Positions 45,395-54,002 of a stretch of 64,000 nt of DNA are shown here, piece after piece. The notes under the pieces are model-generated. The model had not been told where the DNA came from and made no database searches. It saw nothing but the letters and a program-made list of their open reading frames with translations. Location: contig DXLV01000001.1 in the NCBI GenBank assembly GCA_019414545.1, positions 1-64,000 on the forward strand. The letters run 5' to 3'. Both the position numbers and the translations under genes were made by a program. This DNA is from Collinsella sp. (GTDB taxonomy: Bacteria; Actinomycetota; Coriobacteriia; Coriobacteriales; Coriobacteriaceae). Within the stretch, counting starts at the first letter, position 1. Every line of letters begins with the position of its first letter.

Positions 45395-46496
45395 GCGATA
45401 TATAAATCGTTGTGTCATATGGAAGAAAACGCAGCTGATTGAACCAACCATCCCAGACAACAAGCATATATTTCTTATCATTTGAATATGTATTATGCAT
45501 AGCCACATATCCCGCAACAGCCATCGCATGAGCGTCATGGCTTGAACTGAGAGTCCCAGAAAAGATACTGAGATTTCCAGAATCTGCAGTTGCCCTGAAA
45601 GAATCCCAAGATGGATACCAAGCAAATGATGTCTCAAGCCTTTTCCCGCGCCTAGCACAGAACTCCTTAATAGCCGGGGCAGCATTTGGAGATGGAGTCT
45701 CTCCTTGGGTAAAGTAAAGGCCCGTAGCTTGATCGAATGACTTATTTGGTTTGCCGGATGTTCCCGATAACTGCCAAAGCTCATGATATAAGTCTGGCAA
45801 TTTGAGCCGGTTTAGCGTTACATAGTGGCTGCTTACCGCAAACATCGCAGACACATCGCAAGCATAGGTCCCCGTTTCTTTAATAACCTCTGATTGTGTA
45901 GGCGTTATCATCCCTGAAATAGTTTTACTTGCGTCAATGACATATCCTTGTTTATACAGGTCTTTGGGCAATACGAAAACATCCTCGAACCTGCCTGGAG
46001 ATCCGCTGCGGCTATTTCCCACAGAAAACACCGCTGTTGACCGGCATCCCTTCTCATCTAAAACAACGTTATTATCCAGATCTGCAATACCAAAAGACAG
46101 CTCGTCAAATTTCAAAGCAACGATGTCATCTTGGGATGCGAGAAGGGCTATTTCATCGCTTGTATTCTCAATGGGCATAGGGGCGTTCGGAGCCAAGCAG
46201 TATTCGCTGATCCACCAAGATCGCTCTGAATCAAATACGACGTAGCCATAGTTAACGTCATCCCGCTTCGCGCGAACGATATACCCGATTGATTCCCCAT
46301 CGGAATTCACCATTTTTACTGGGTCACAAGCGGTCACCGGCTCATCCGATACGTCATCAAAGAAAGCTTGCGCTTGCTCCACAGCTATTTGCGGTGTGAC
46401 ACGAACCAAGTCGTCGTCTCCAAAAACCAACCTTGGAGACATCAGGGCGGCAAGCAATACTATGAATCCGACAATCACCTTTCTCGAATAACGCAT
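45369..46496 (-). CDS. Secreted papain-like (C39-like) cysteine peptidase candidate
   Basis: 375 residues. Signal peptide MRYSRKVIVGFIVLLAALMS. A propeptide-like half of about 200 residues precedes a C-terminal domain with TGTYACDVSAMFAVSSHY (possible nucleophile Cys at the start of a helix). SHDAHAMAVAGYV (His) and MLVVWDGWFNQLRF (Asp/Asn position) follow. This Cys-His-Asp order and spacing fits C39/C10-type papain folds, though the usual Gln before the Cys is not obvious. The start at 46496 has GGAGG five bases upstream. First gene of the AT-rich block; the substrate is unknown. Confidence 0.55.
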   Translation of the reverse strand: MRYSRKVIVGFIVLLAALMSPRLVFGDDDLVRVTPQIAVEQAQAFFDDVSDEPVTACDPVKMVNSDGESIGYIVRAKRDDVNYGYVVFDSERSWWISEYCLAPNAPMPIENTSDEIALLASQDDIVALKFDELSFGIADLDNNVVLDEKGCRSTAVFSVGNSRSGSPGRFEDVFVLPKDLYKQGYVIDASKTISGMITPTQSEVIKETGTYACDVSAMFAVSSHYVTLNRLKLPDLYHELWQLSGTSGKPNKSFDQATGLYFTQGETPSPNAAPAIKEFCARRGKRLETSFAWYPSWDSFRATADSGNLSIFSGTLSSSHDAHAMAVAGYVAMHNTYSNDKKYMLVVWDGWFNQLRFLPYDTTIYISHEGTYCGE

Positions 46497-46630
46497 TTCT
46501 TCCTCCATCCGTGCAGTAGGGAGATACGGTAACTAAATGATATTCGTGAGATAGTGCTATACGTTTGATATTGTTTTTACTGACACACTTTAAATCAGTG
46601 AAAGGTCTTCTTTTCGCCCTAAACGAGAAA

Positions 46631-46658
46631 AGGGTACTGGAGAAATCTCCGGTACCCT
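46631..46658 (-). terminator. Terminator of the glnA-glnR operon
   Basis: 13-bp stem AGGGTACTGGAGA / TCTCCGGTACCCT with one mismatch, followed on the minus strand by TTTTCTCGTTT, 20 bp after the regulator stop. Confidence 0.8.
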
Positions 46659-46678
46659 CACATTCCTCTATTTACTTG

Positions 46679-47341
46679 CTAGTCCTTAAACAGATAGCCC
46701 ACGCCGCGGACGGTGGTGATGTGTGCCGCGATCTGCGGGCCCACCTTGGAGCGGATGCGTCGGATGTGCACGTCGACGGTGCGCGTGCCGCCGCAGTACT
46801 CAAAGCCCCACACGCGGTGCAGCAGCACCTCGCGGCTGTAGGCGCGATTGGGATGCGTCGCCAAAAAGCTCAGCAGCGAGTACTCCATCAGCGTCAGGTC
46901 GATGGGCTCGTTATCGAGTGTCACCTGGTAGGTAGCCAGATTAATCTCGAGGTTATCGATGTTGAGCACATCGTCGGCGGTGACGGTCTCCTCCTCGCCC
47001 ATCAGGCGCTGCGCGCGAGCCTTGAGCTCGTTGGGTGTCGCCGTGGGGCATACAAAGTCGGCATGCGCGTGATTGGGCAGGCGCAAGGTACCGAGCGCCT
47101 CGTCGTCGACGATCACCAGCATGGGGACGCCGCCGCGATCGTCAAGCCACTTGGCAATCTGATCGATGCGGTCGCTGCGGATGCCATCTGAATCGAGAAT
47201 CAGCAGGTCAAAGTCGTGCGCCGCAGTTGGCGAATCGGGGGTTGCCAGGCTCACCTCGACACCCAGGGTAGTCGTCAAGCTGCGGGCAAACTCGTGGAAG
47301 CGCGTCGTGCGCGCCATGAATAGGGCACTCTTTTCGGACAT
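46679..47341 (-). CDS. GlnR-like OmpR-family response regulator (nitrogen control)
   Basis: 220 residues. The N-terminal half is an atypical receiver: the acceptor Asp is probably in LLILDSDG (about residue 50), but the usual acidic pair near the start is missing. The C-terminal winged helix has LTLMEYSLLSFLATHPNRAY and the run YCGGTRTVDVHIRRIRSKVG, very close to actinobacterial GlnR. The start at 47341 has GGAGG upstream. It follows glnA by 50 bp, and a GlnR-type site precedes glnA. Together these support a nitrogen regulator that controls glutamine synthetase. Confidence 0.8.
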   Translation of the reverse strand: MSEKSALFMARTTRFHEFARSLTTTLGVEVSLATPDSPTAAHDFDLLILDSDGIRSDRIDQIAKWLDDRGGVPMLVIVDDEALGTLRLPNHAHADFVCPTATPNELKARAQRLMGEEETVTADDVLNIDNLEINLATYQVTLDNEPIDLTLMEYSLLSFLATHPNRAYSREVLLHRVWGFEYCGGTRTVDVHIRRIRSKVGPQIAAHITTVRGVGYLFKD

Positions 47342-47391
47342 ATCGGCCTCCAAAGAAATGAGCTCAATCGTACTGGAACAAGCCAGCGCGA

Positions 47392-48729
47392 TTAGGAGTT
47401 CGCCAGGTAGTGCTTGATCTCCCACTCGGTGATCGTAGACTCAAACTTATGCCACTCGTCGCGCTTCTTTTTGAGGAAGAAGCTGTGAATGTGCTCGCCG
47501 AGGGCATCCTTCATAAACTGCGAGTCCTCAAACACGTCAAGCGCCTCTTTGAGCGAGCGCGGCAGCGGCGCGTAGCCGGCCTCGACCATCTGACGGTCGG
47601 TAAGCTTGAGCGTCTCGGCCGTGGCCTCGGGCGGGAGTTCCAGCTTGCGCTCGATGCCGTCCAGACCAGCCGCCAGCGTGACGGCGTTGACCAGGTACGG
47701 GTTGGCCATGGGGTCGGGACTGCGCAGCTCGATGCGCGTGGACAGCGGCTTGCCGGGCTTGTAGACCGGGATGCGGACCATACTCGCGCGGTTGCGCAGG
47801 CCCCACGTGGCGTACTGCGGCACGGAGTCGCCACCCGTGGTGATGCGCTTGTACGAGTTGACCGTGGGATTGGTGATGGCGCTGATCTCGCGCGCGTGCG
47901 CCAAGATGCCGGCCATGTAGTGCTTGGCGATTTCGGAGAGGTGGTACTTCTCGTCGTCCTCGCCCCAAAAGACGTTGTTGCCGTCGTGGTCGAACAGCGA
48001 CTGATGCAAAAACATGGCGCTGCCGTCCTCGCCCGCCAACGGCTTGGGCATAAAGGAAGCGTGGCAACCGCTCTCGTAGGCCTGCTGCTTAATGATGAGT
48101 TTGGCCGTGGTGATAGCGTCGGACATGCTCAGGGCCTCGGCGTGACGCAGGCTCATGCCATGCTGCGAGCGACCGGCGGCGTGGAAGGTGTACTCCACGG
48201 GCACGGACATCTTCTCGAGCGTGAGGACCGTGTTGCGACGCAGGTCGCGGGCGGCATCGCTCACCGAAAGATCGAAGTAGCCCACGTTGTCGAGCGGCTC
48301 GGGGGTGTGCTCGTCGGGGAAGTAGTAATACTCCAGCTCGGCACCCACGTTGAGCAGGTAGCCGGCCTTTTCGGCCTTGTGGAACATGCGGCGCAGGGCA
48401 TCGCGCGGATCGCCGGCGAAGGGCTTGCAATCGGGAGTGCACACGTCGCAGAACACGCGGGCGACGCCGTTATGGCTCGGCCGCCACGGCAGGATCTGGA
48501 AGGTCGAAGCATCGGGGAACGCCAGCATGTCGGCTTCCTCGGGCGTGGCAAAGCCCTCGATGGCGGAGCCGTCAAAGCCAATACCCTCCTCAAAAGCGAC
48601 CTCGAGGTCCTCGGGGCTGATGGCAAAGTTCTTGAGGCGGCCGAGAATGTCGACAAACCACAGACGAACAAAGCGGATGTCACGCTGCTCTACGGAGCGG
48701 AGTACGTAATCGATGTTCTGCTGGTTCAT
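47392..48729 (-). CDS. glnA: Glutamine synthetase, type I
   Basis: 445-residue enzyme making glutamine from glutamate, ammonia and ATP. Signatures: FDGSAIEGFA near residue 52, GAELEYYYFP (metal-binding Glu), the ATP-binding segment KPLAGEDGSAMFLHQSLFDH, and NRASMVRIP. It lacks the C-terminal adenylylation tyrosine motif as far as I can see, so it fits the type I-alpha group that is controlled by transcription and feedback. The ATG at 48729 has AGGGGAG upstream. First gene of glnA-glnR. Confidence 0.95.
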   Translation of the reverse strand: MNQQNIDYVLRSVEQRDIRFVRLWFVDILGRLKNFAISPEDLEVAFEEGIGFDGSAIEGFATPEEADMLAFPDASTFQILPWRPSHNGVARVFCDVCTPDCKPFAGDPRDALRRMFHKAEKAGYLLNVGAELEYYYFPDEHTPEPLDNVGYFDLSVSDAARDLRRNTVLTLEKMSVPVEYTFHAAGRSQHGMSLRHAEALSMSDAITTAKLIIKQQAYESGCHASFMPKPLAGEDGSAMFLHQSLFDHDGNNVFWGEDDEKYHLSEIAKHYMAGILAHAREISAITNPTVNSYKRITTGGDSVPQYATWGLRNRASMVRIPVYKPGKPLSTRIELRSPDPMANPYLVNAVTLAAGLDGIERKLELPPEATAETLKLTDRQMVEAGYAPLPRSLKEALDVFEDSQFMKDALGEHIHSFFLKKKRDEWHKFESTITEWEIKHYLANS

Positions 48730-48764
48730 GTCGCTCCCCTTTCTTTCGGGCGGGTTTCGACTGG

Positions 48765-48810
48765 TCTATATCGCAGATACTATCGCAGAAAAATGTTTCC
48801 GCAGGGTTAA
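48765..48810 (-). promoter_or_regulatory. glnA promoter with GlnR-type box
   Basis: Minus strand has TTAAC-N6-GAAAC (48810-48795), the two half-sites of an actinobacterial GlnR box (gTnAC-N6-GAAAC). It sits immediately upstream of a weak -35, with a -10 TATAGA at 48770-48765, as for an activated promoter. Confidence 0.55.
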
Positions 48811-48863
48811 AGCGTATCAAGCGCTCAAAAAACGTGTGCGAACAGGCGGTCACGAACGAATGG

Positions 48864-49235
48864 CTAGCGTTCAGATTCGGAAACAATTTGCCTACACGCT
48901 CGTTCCAGCGCTGGGAACTCCATCGTCACCGCATCCCAAACAACCGATCGGTCGACATTGCCGTAATCATGCGCGAGGTAATTTCTCATGCCGATAATTC
49001 CACGCCACTCAATTTCGGGATGAAGCCGCTGCGAGCGTTCCGACAACTTGCCCGCTTCTTCCGTCACCCTAAGCGCGCACATCAAAAGGGAGTCCGCCAA
49101 CGCCCTCGTCCGCACGTCATTCGCATGCAGAAACTGGTCCTCGGTGATATCAAAAGCCTTGATGCGCTCGTTCGTTTCAGAGATGGCGTCCAAGACCTCT
49201 TGGGCGCGGAGGCCGTCTGACTTACGCGCGATCAT
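48864..49235 (-). CDS. hepT: HepT-like HEPN toxin
   Basis: 123-residue helical HEPN protein. The RNase motif R-x4-H-x-Y is present as RNYLAHDY (R84, H89, Y91), in MRNYLAHDYGNVD. In known HepT-MntA systems this RNase toxin is silenced when the MntA enzyme AMPylates its motif tyrosine. The gene overlaps the mntA-like gene by 14 bases, with GGAG ahead of the ATG, so they are co-translated. The target RNA is unknown. Confidence 0.85.
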   Translation of the reverse strand: MIARKSDGLRAQEVLDAISETNERIKAFDITEDQFLHANDVRTRALADSLLMCALRVTEEAGKLSERSQRLHPEIEWRGIIGMRNYLAHDYGNVDRSVVWDAVTMEFPALERACRQIVSESER

Positions 49236-49716
49236 AAAGGATCACTCCTTCGCGCTCGATTACCGCGGCAAAATCGGCATCAAGATGGTCGCTCGAGACA
49301 AGATCAACCTGCCTCCCAGTTTCTTTGCGCACCGCCTCGCCGAATGCCGACAACGCGAAAAGGCCAAAGCCCTGATCGCGATCGACTTCGAGACGCAAGT
49401 CAATGTCACTATCGGCACGCGCGTCGCCACGAGCATACGAGCCAAAAAGAATCACGCTTTTGATGGCGGGAATCGGGCTGGCCGCCTCACGGACAGCGGA
49501 CTCAATCTGAGCGGTATCCAAAATGCTCGCCGCGACGCTTCCGCTCGCAGAGCTTTTACCGAGTGAAGGGACAAACGGCAGCGAACGCTCGCGCAGCATC
49601 TGTCTCATAAACATATTGACTGCAACAGACGAAGTCATGCCAAGTTCTTCGCACAGCTCGGCAAATGAATCTTTAATTGACGAGTCCACTCGCACACTCA
49701 GCACAGACGCAGCCAT
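49222..49716 (-). CDS. RelB-MntA fusion: ribbon-helix-helix plus nucleotidyltransferase antitoxin
   Basis: 164 residues in two parts. Residues 1-50 (SVRVDSSIKDSFAELCEELG, then MTSSVAVNMFMRQ) read as a RelB/DinJ DNA-binding domain. Residues ~80-164 are a minimal nucleotidyltransferase with GSYARG (92-97), D104-x-D106 and a third Asp at 138 (RQVDLV), the intact MntA active site. Free-standing MntA proteins lack the first part. The fusion would let the antitoxin both AMPylate HepT and repress the operon. AGGAGGTATCC precedes the ATG at 49716. An AT-rich promoter region follows at 49717-49755. Confidence 0.8.
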   Translation of the reverse strand: MAASVLSVRVDSSIKDSFAELCEELGMTSSVAVNMFMRQMLRERSLPFVPSLGKSSASGSVAASILDTAQIESAVREAASPIPAIKSVILFGSYARGDARADSDIDLRLEVDRDQGFGLFALSAFGEAVRKETGRQVDLVSSDHLDADFAAVIEREGVILYDRA

Positions 49717-49758
49717 GGATACCTCCTGTATGACATTGTCTATATATTATCACACAGA

Positions 49759-50781
49759 CTAGCGCGAGGTCGAAGCGCGGTGTTCGATGTGGCCGGGGAT
49801 CACGATGCGCTTGGGAGCTAGCCTTGCGGCCTCGCCTACCGTAGTGGTGACAACGTCGATGCGCTCGGACAGACGCTCGACTACGCGCTCGGCGATGGCG
49901 ACGGTGTCCTGCGCGGCCGTGGTCACGCCGCCAAAGAGCACGTGGTTCCAGGGGTAATCGTCAAACGTCGCGATCTTGAGGCCCGCCGGCAGCGAGGGGC
50001 CCAGCTGCGCCAACGCCTCGGTCAGACGCAGAAAGACCAGACCGTTGGCGGCGATAAGGCCAAGCTTTCTACCTGCGTACTCGCGGATGTCCTCGTCCAG
50101 GCGGCCGACGCCCGTGGCGCCACCGTCGGCCAGGGTGACGACCTCGCCGGCCAGGCCGCGACGCGAGAGCTCGTCGGCAAAGGACTCGGCGCGCTCGTGA
50201 CGCACGGGGCTATCGTCGCTTGCCTCGGTGAGCAGGCACAGGCGCTCGCTGCCCGCAGCGGCCAAGGCGTCCACCAGGCCGGCGACCAGCTCACGGTTGT
50301 TAGAGGTCACCAGATCGATGCCGCCATTGGCAACATCGCGGTCGAGCAGCACAACAGGTAGGCGTCCCGCGGCCGCGGCGATTGCCTCGTTGTTGCCGCC
50401 GCAGGTGTTGACGACCAGGCCGTCCACGCCGGCATCGATAAGTCTGGTGAGCGACTCTGCCTCCTTGGCGGGGTCGTTGCCGCTAATGGCCGTCATGAGC
50501 GAGCAGCCGCGCGCAGCGGCGCTGGCGGAAAGGTCCTCAAGCATGGCGCTGGAGAACGGGTTGCTAATGTCGGCCAGGATCACGCCGATGAGATTGGTGC
50601 GCGAGCTGCGCAAATTACGTGCGGCGGCACGCGGGCGATAGCCGGTGCGCTCGATAACCGCCGCGATGCGGGCGCGGGTTTCCTCGGTCATCTGCCCGGA
50701 GCGGTTATTGAGGTAGCGCGAGACCGTGGCCGGGCTCACGCCCGCCTCGGCAGCAATGTCCTTGATTCTCATCTGCGCCAT
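49759..50781 (-). CDS. LacI-family transcriptional regulator
   Basis: 340 residues. The N-terminal helix-turn-helix IKDIAAEAGVSPATVSRYLN and hinge are classical LacI/PurR. They are followed by a periplasmic-binding-like sugar sensor (NLIGVILADISNPFSSAMLE onward). The start at 50781 (MAQMRIKD) or 50772 (MRIKD) fits the family; the longer open frame is dropped. No sugar transport genes lie next to it, so its ligand and target cannot be inferred. It is 120 bp downstream of a GntR regulator on the same strand. Confidence 0.9.
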   Translation of the reverse strand: MAQMRIKDIAAEAGVSPATVSRYLNNRSGQMTEETRARIAAVIERTGYRPRAAARNLRSSRTNLIGVILADISNPFSSAMLEDLSASAAARGCSLMTAISGNDPAKEAESLTRLIDAGVDGLVVNTCGGNNEAIAAAAGRLPVVLLDRDVANGGIDLVTSNNRELVAGLVDALAAAGSERLCLLTEASDDSPVRHERAESFADELSRRGLAGEVVTLADGGATGVGRLDEDIREYAGRKLGLIAANGLVFLRLTEALAQLGPSLPAGLKIATFDDYPWNHVLFGGVTTAAQDTVAIAERVVERLSERIDVVTTTVGEAARLAPKRIVIPGHIEHRASTSR

Positions 50782-50903
50782 AGCGCACCCCGTTTCCCCA
50801 TTGTCGGCAGTCTGAGCCATTTTAGGCATTTTTAATAATTTCGGTTGCAAAACGCTGTAGGTGAGCAGCATCGTTTTGCGTCTCGAGCAGATGCGATGAT
50901 GGG

Positions 50904-51596
50904 CTAGATAGACGAGTCTTTGGACAGCTCAAAATAGTCGGGATGCAAGGCGATAACCGGGCCCTGCTCCTCGGGCATCAGATGCAAGTGCGTCTCTGCC
51001 AGGTAGCTCGCCGTATCGGTATCGCCCTTCTTAATGGCCTCGAGAATCCGGCGATGCTGTCGACGAATCGGCTCCCAATCCAGATCCTGCGACACCATAC
51101 GCAACCAGTTATATCGCTCAAAATGCGTGTTGATGCTCTTCATCCAATCCCACAACATGTGACGACCGGCAATCGCAAAACACGTCTCATGGAACAGGTT
51201 GTCCAGATCGAAAAAGCGACGCGTTTCGCTATGGTCGAGCGACTCGGACTCGGCAAGAATCTGCCCGAGCCGATGCTTTTGCTCGGGCGTGGCGGCAGAG
51301 CAGCATTTAATGAGCACACTTCTCTCGAGTTTCTCGCGCAAGAAACAAGCGTTCTCGGCGCGCTCCATGCTGATCTTAGAGACGTAGGTGCCGCTCTTGG
51401 GACGCGTTTCCACCAGCTCCTGCTCGCGCAGACGCACAAAGGACTCGCGAATGGGTGTTCGCCCGATTCCCGTCTCTTTTTCCAGGCCAATCGCCGAAAG
51501 ACGCGTGCCGGGCTTGAGCTCGGCATAGATAATCTTGGAGCGCAATGCGCTGTATGCCTGATCTTGCAGGCTCTGATAATGCTGGTGTTGTTCCAT
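50904..51596 (-). CDS. GntR-family regulator, FadR/FCD subfamily
   Basis: 230 residues. N-terminal winged helix (ALRSKIIYAELKPGTRLSAI, then TGIGRTPIRESFVRLREQ) followed by an all-helical FCD sensor domain. That domain has metal/ligand-type Asp and His residues (FDLDNLFHETCFAIAGR, RQHRRILEAI, ETHLHLMPEE). FCD regulators sense carboxylic acids. It lies 209 bp downstream of the flavin-dependent reductase gene on the same strand, so that enzyme is a plausible target. Confidence 0.9.
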   Translation of the reverse strand: MEQHQHYQSLQDQAYSALRSKIIYAELKPGTRLSAIGLEKETGIGRTPIRESFVRLREQELVETRPKSGTYVSKISMERAENACFLREKLERSVLIKCCSAATPEQKHRLGQILAESESLDHSETRRFFDLDNLFHETCFAIAGRHMLWDWMKSINTHFERYNWLRMVSQDLDWEPIRRQHRRILEAIKKGDTDTASYLAETHLHLMPEEQGPVIALHPDYFELSKDSSI

Positions 51597-51805
51597 AAAG
51601 CTAAAGCCCTCGGATGAAGCTCACGGTTTGTCGAATACCACGTAATACTATCGCATCCCCCATCCCCTTAATTGCGGTGAAAGAGGCGGTGCTCACGTCG
51701 CCAGCACCGCAAGAGCGAGCGGCGGCATCCCGAAACCCGGGACACCACCGCTGTTTTGCTATCGGATGGCGCAGAGACGCCTCTCCTCATGCACCAAGGG
51801 ACTGA

Positions 51806-53755
51806 CTAGAGTTCGCAGGCCACCTTGTAGCCGTCGCCGATGGCGTCGCGGATGTTGCCGCACTTCTGGGCATCGCCCAGCACGTGGGTGGAGACACCGG
51901 CAGCGGCAAGGTCGTCGGCAAGCTTGGTATTGGGACGATAGCCCATGGCAAGCACCAGCGTATCGGCATCGGCGATGGTGTGGATCTGGCCATCCTTTTC
52001 GTACGAGATGGTGTCCTCGGTGATCTCGGTCACCTTGGCCTCGGTCAGCACGTGAACGCCCTTGGAGAGCATGCGCGTGATGAGCACCGCACGACCGGCA
52101 CCGCCCTCGTTGGCGGCGAGCGTCTTGGTCATCTCGATAACGGTGACATCGCGATTGGCCGGCGAAAGGTCGTTGACCAGCGGGGCCAGGTAATCGGCCG
52201 TCTCGCAGCCAACGGTGCCGCCGCCCACGATGACGATCTTCTTGCCCGGGAAAGCCTTGCCGCCCAGCAGGTCGTCGGCCGTCATAACCTGCTTAAAGCC
52301 CTGCATGAAGGCCGGAGCGATGGGCTCGGCACCATAAGCCAGGACAACCTCGTAGCCCGCGTAGTCGCGCTGAATGTCCTCGGCCGAAAGCTCGGTACCA
52401 AAGACGCACGTGACGCCTGCCTCGGCTAGGCGACGGTACTGATACTTGATCACGCGGGTGAGCTCCTGTTTTGCCGGCGGAACGGCCGCGATACGCATCT
52501 CGCCGCCCGGCTCGTCCTGCTTATCCACGAGCACCACGTTGTGACCGCGCTTGGCGGCAATGTAGGCTGCCTCCATGCCCGCAGGACCAGCGCCCACAAC
52601 AAGCACGTTCTTGGCCTCAGCGGCAGGCTCGTAGCCAGCCTCGTCGCGCTCCACGTCCGGATTGACGGTGCAGGAGATGCGCTTGCCAAACATAATGCCG
52701 TTCAGGCAGCGCAGGCAGCCGATGCAAGGGCGGATGTCGTCGGCGTTGCCGGCAGCGGCCTTGTTGCAGAACTCGGCATCGCACAGATTGGCGCGACCCA
52801 TCATGCAGATGTCGGCGGCGCCGTCCTCGATCAGCTCCTCGGCAATCCATGCCTCGTTGATGCGGCCGACCGTGGCAACGGGAATGTTCACATGCTTTTT
52901 GATCTCGCGCGAGCAGGCGGCGTGCGAGGCCTGCTGCGTGCCGGCAGCGGGAATTGCAGAGCCGCGCTTGATGGTGGTACCGCCCGACACGTGAATCATG
53001 TCCACGCCGGCCTTCTCCAGGCGGCGCGAGACGTAGATCATGTCGTTGAGGGTCAAGCCGCCATCGGTGTACTCATCGCCCGAGATGCGGACGTCGATGA
53101 TGAAATCCTTGCCGCAGCGCTCGCGAATCTCGGCGATAACCTCGAGCAAAAAGCGCATGCGGGCGTCGAGCGAGCCACCGTACTCATCGGTACGCTTGTT
53201 GTAGAGCGGAGTCAAAAAGCCGCCGAGCATACCGTGGGCGTGTGCCGCATGGACCTCGACGCCATCGACGCCGGCCTTCTGCATACGCACGGCAGCGTCG
53301 CCAAACTGATGCGTGAGCTCGTGGATCTCGTCGATGGTGATAGGACGCGGAGCCTCGCGGGCATAAGACGGGCCCACGAAGGACGGAGCAATGAGGCGCG
53401 GGGTGCCCGGAATGTTAAAGGCCATGTAGGCGGGGTGGAAGAGCTGCGGCATGATCTTGCAGCCGTACTCGTGGACGGCGGCGGCGAGCTTTTCCCAGCC
53501 GGGGATAAACGTGTCGTCGTAGCAGCACATGTCACCCGGCAGATAGGTATAGGTGGGCTCGACCGTCACGACCTCGGTGATGATCAGGCCCACGCCGCCC
53601 TTGGCACGGGCGCGGTAATGGTCGACCAAATCGTCGGTCACATAGCCGTGATCGGCCAGGTTGGTAGACACCGGCGGCATAAAGACGCGGTTCTTGACCT
53701 CGGTCGTTCCGACCTTGATCGGACTAAAGAGCATCGGGTAGAAGGAGGACTCCAT
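51806..53755 (-). CDS. NADH:flavin oxidoreductase / BaiCD-like enoate reductase
   Basis: 649 residues. The N-terminal old-yellow-enzyme barrel (about 1-370) binds FMN and has HAAHAHGMLGGFLTPLYNKR and the YGGS motif typical of 2,4-dienoyl-CoA reductase-like proteins. A 4Fe-4S cluster is formed by CIGCLRC and a fourth Cys (RISCTVNP). The C-terminal half binds FAD (VLVVGAGPAGMEAAYIAAKR) and NAD (IVIVGGGTVGCETADY). Such enzymes reduce C=C bonds of bile-acid, steroid or fatty enoate substrates in gut anaerobes; the substrate here is unproven. The start at 53755 has AAAGGAAG upstream. Confidence 0.88.
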   Translation of the reverse strand: MESSFYPMLFSPIKVGTTEVKNRVFMPPVSTNLADHGYVTDDLVDHYRARAKGGVGLIITEVVTVEPTYTYLPGDMCCYDDTFIPGWEKLAAAVHEYGCKIMPQLFHPAYMAFNIPGTPRLIAPSFVGPSYAREAPRPITIDEIHELTHQFGDAAVRMQKAGVDGVEVHAAHAHGMLGGFLTPLYNKRTDEYGGSLDARMRFLLEVIAEIRERCGKDFIIDVRISGDEYTDGGLTLNDMIYVSRRLEKAGVDMIHVSGGTTIKRGSAIPAAGTQQASHAACSREIKKHVNIPVATVGRINEAWIAEELIEDGAADICMMGRANLCDAEFCNKAAAGNADDIRPCIGCLRCLNGIMFGKRISCTVNPDVERDEAGYEPAAEAKNVLVVGAGPAGMEAAYIAAKRGHNVVLVDKQDEPGGEMRIAAVPPAKQELTRVIKYQYRRLAEAGVTCVFGTELSAEDIQRDYAGYEVVLAYGAEPIAPAFMQGFKQVMTADDLLGGKAFPGKKIVIVGGGTVGCETADYLAPLVNDLSPANRDVTVIEMTKTLAANEGGAGRAVLITRMLSKGVHVLTEAKVTEITEDTISYEKDGQIHTIADADTLVLAMGYRPNTKLADDLAAAGVSTHVLGDAQKCGNIRDAIGDGYKVACEL

Positions 53756-53865
53756 GCAGGCTTCCTTTCGTTTGAGCCGCTCGGCGGCAGTTGCTAACGT
53801 ACTTATCGTACCAGCAACTGCCGTATCCGCACTCGCTCGCACTCTCCACCTTCAATCCCGACCCT

Positions 53866-53982
53866 CACAAAAAGTTGCGGTGGGATACGGAGTAGATGAG
53901 GCTTTTGACAGACAAAACAGTCCGTATTCCACCGCAACTGATGGGCGGGGTGGAATTGAGGGCTCAGATAGTCAGTCATGCC
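53866..53982. repeat. 117-bp repeat family D, copy 1 (end of kdpC)
   Basis: Starts CACAAAAAGTTGCGGTGG and ends GTCATGCC. It contains the inverted repeat AGTTGCGGTGG-ATACGGA / TCCGTAT-CCACCGCAACT. It matches 62280-62396 over the full 117 bp with about 13 mismatches by eye, in the same orientation. Confidence 0.9.
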
Positions 53983-54002
53983 CTCATCCGCCACTTCCTC
54001 AC

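Noticed and set aside
45395..45784. Upstream extension of the small membrane protein gene at 45026
   Set aside because: It runs out of frame through the peptidase-like gene and yields a sequence unlike any exported or soluble protein.
51718..51755. GC-rich hairpin downstream of the flavin reductase gene
   Set aside because: The stem is imperfect, and the T-run is on the plus strand, where no gene needs ending; not called as a terminator.
53803..53994. Small minus-strand frame overlapping repeat D1
   Set aside because: Mostly repeat sequence; no ribosome site, so it is better treated as a gene-tail remnant within the repeat.
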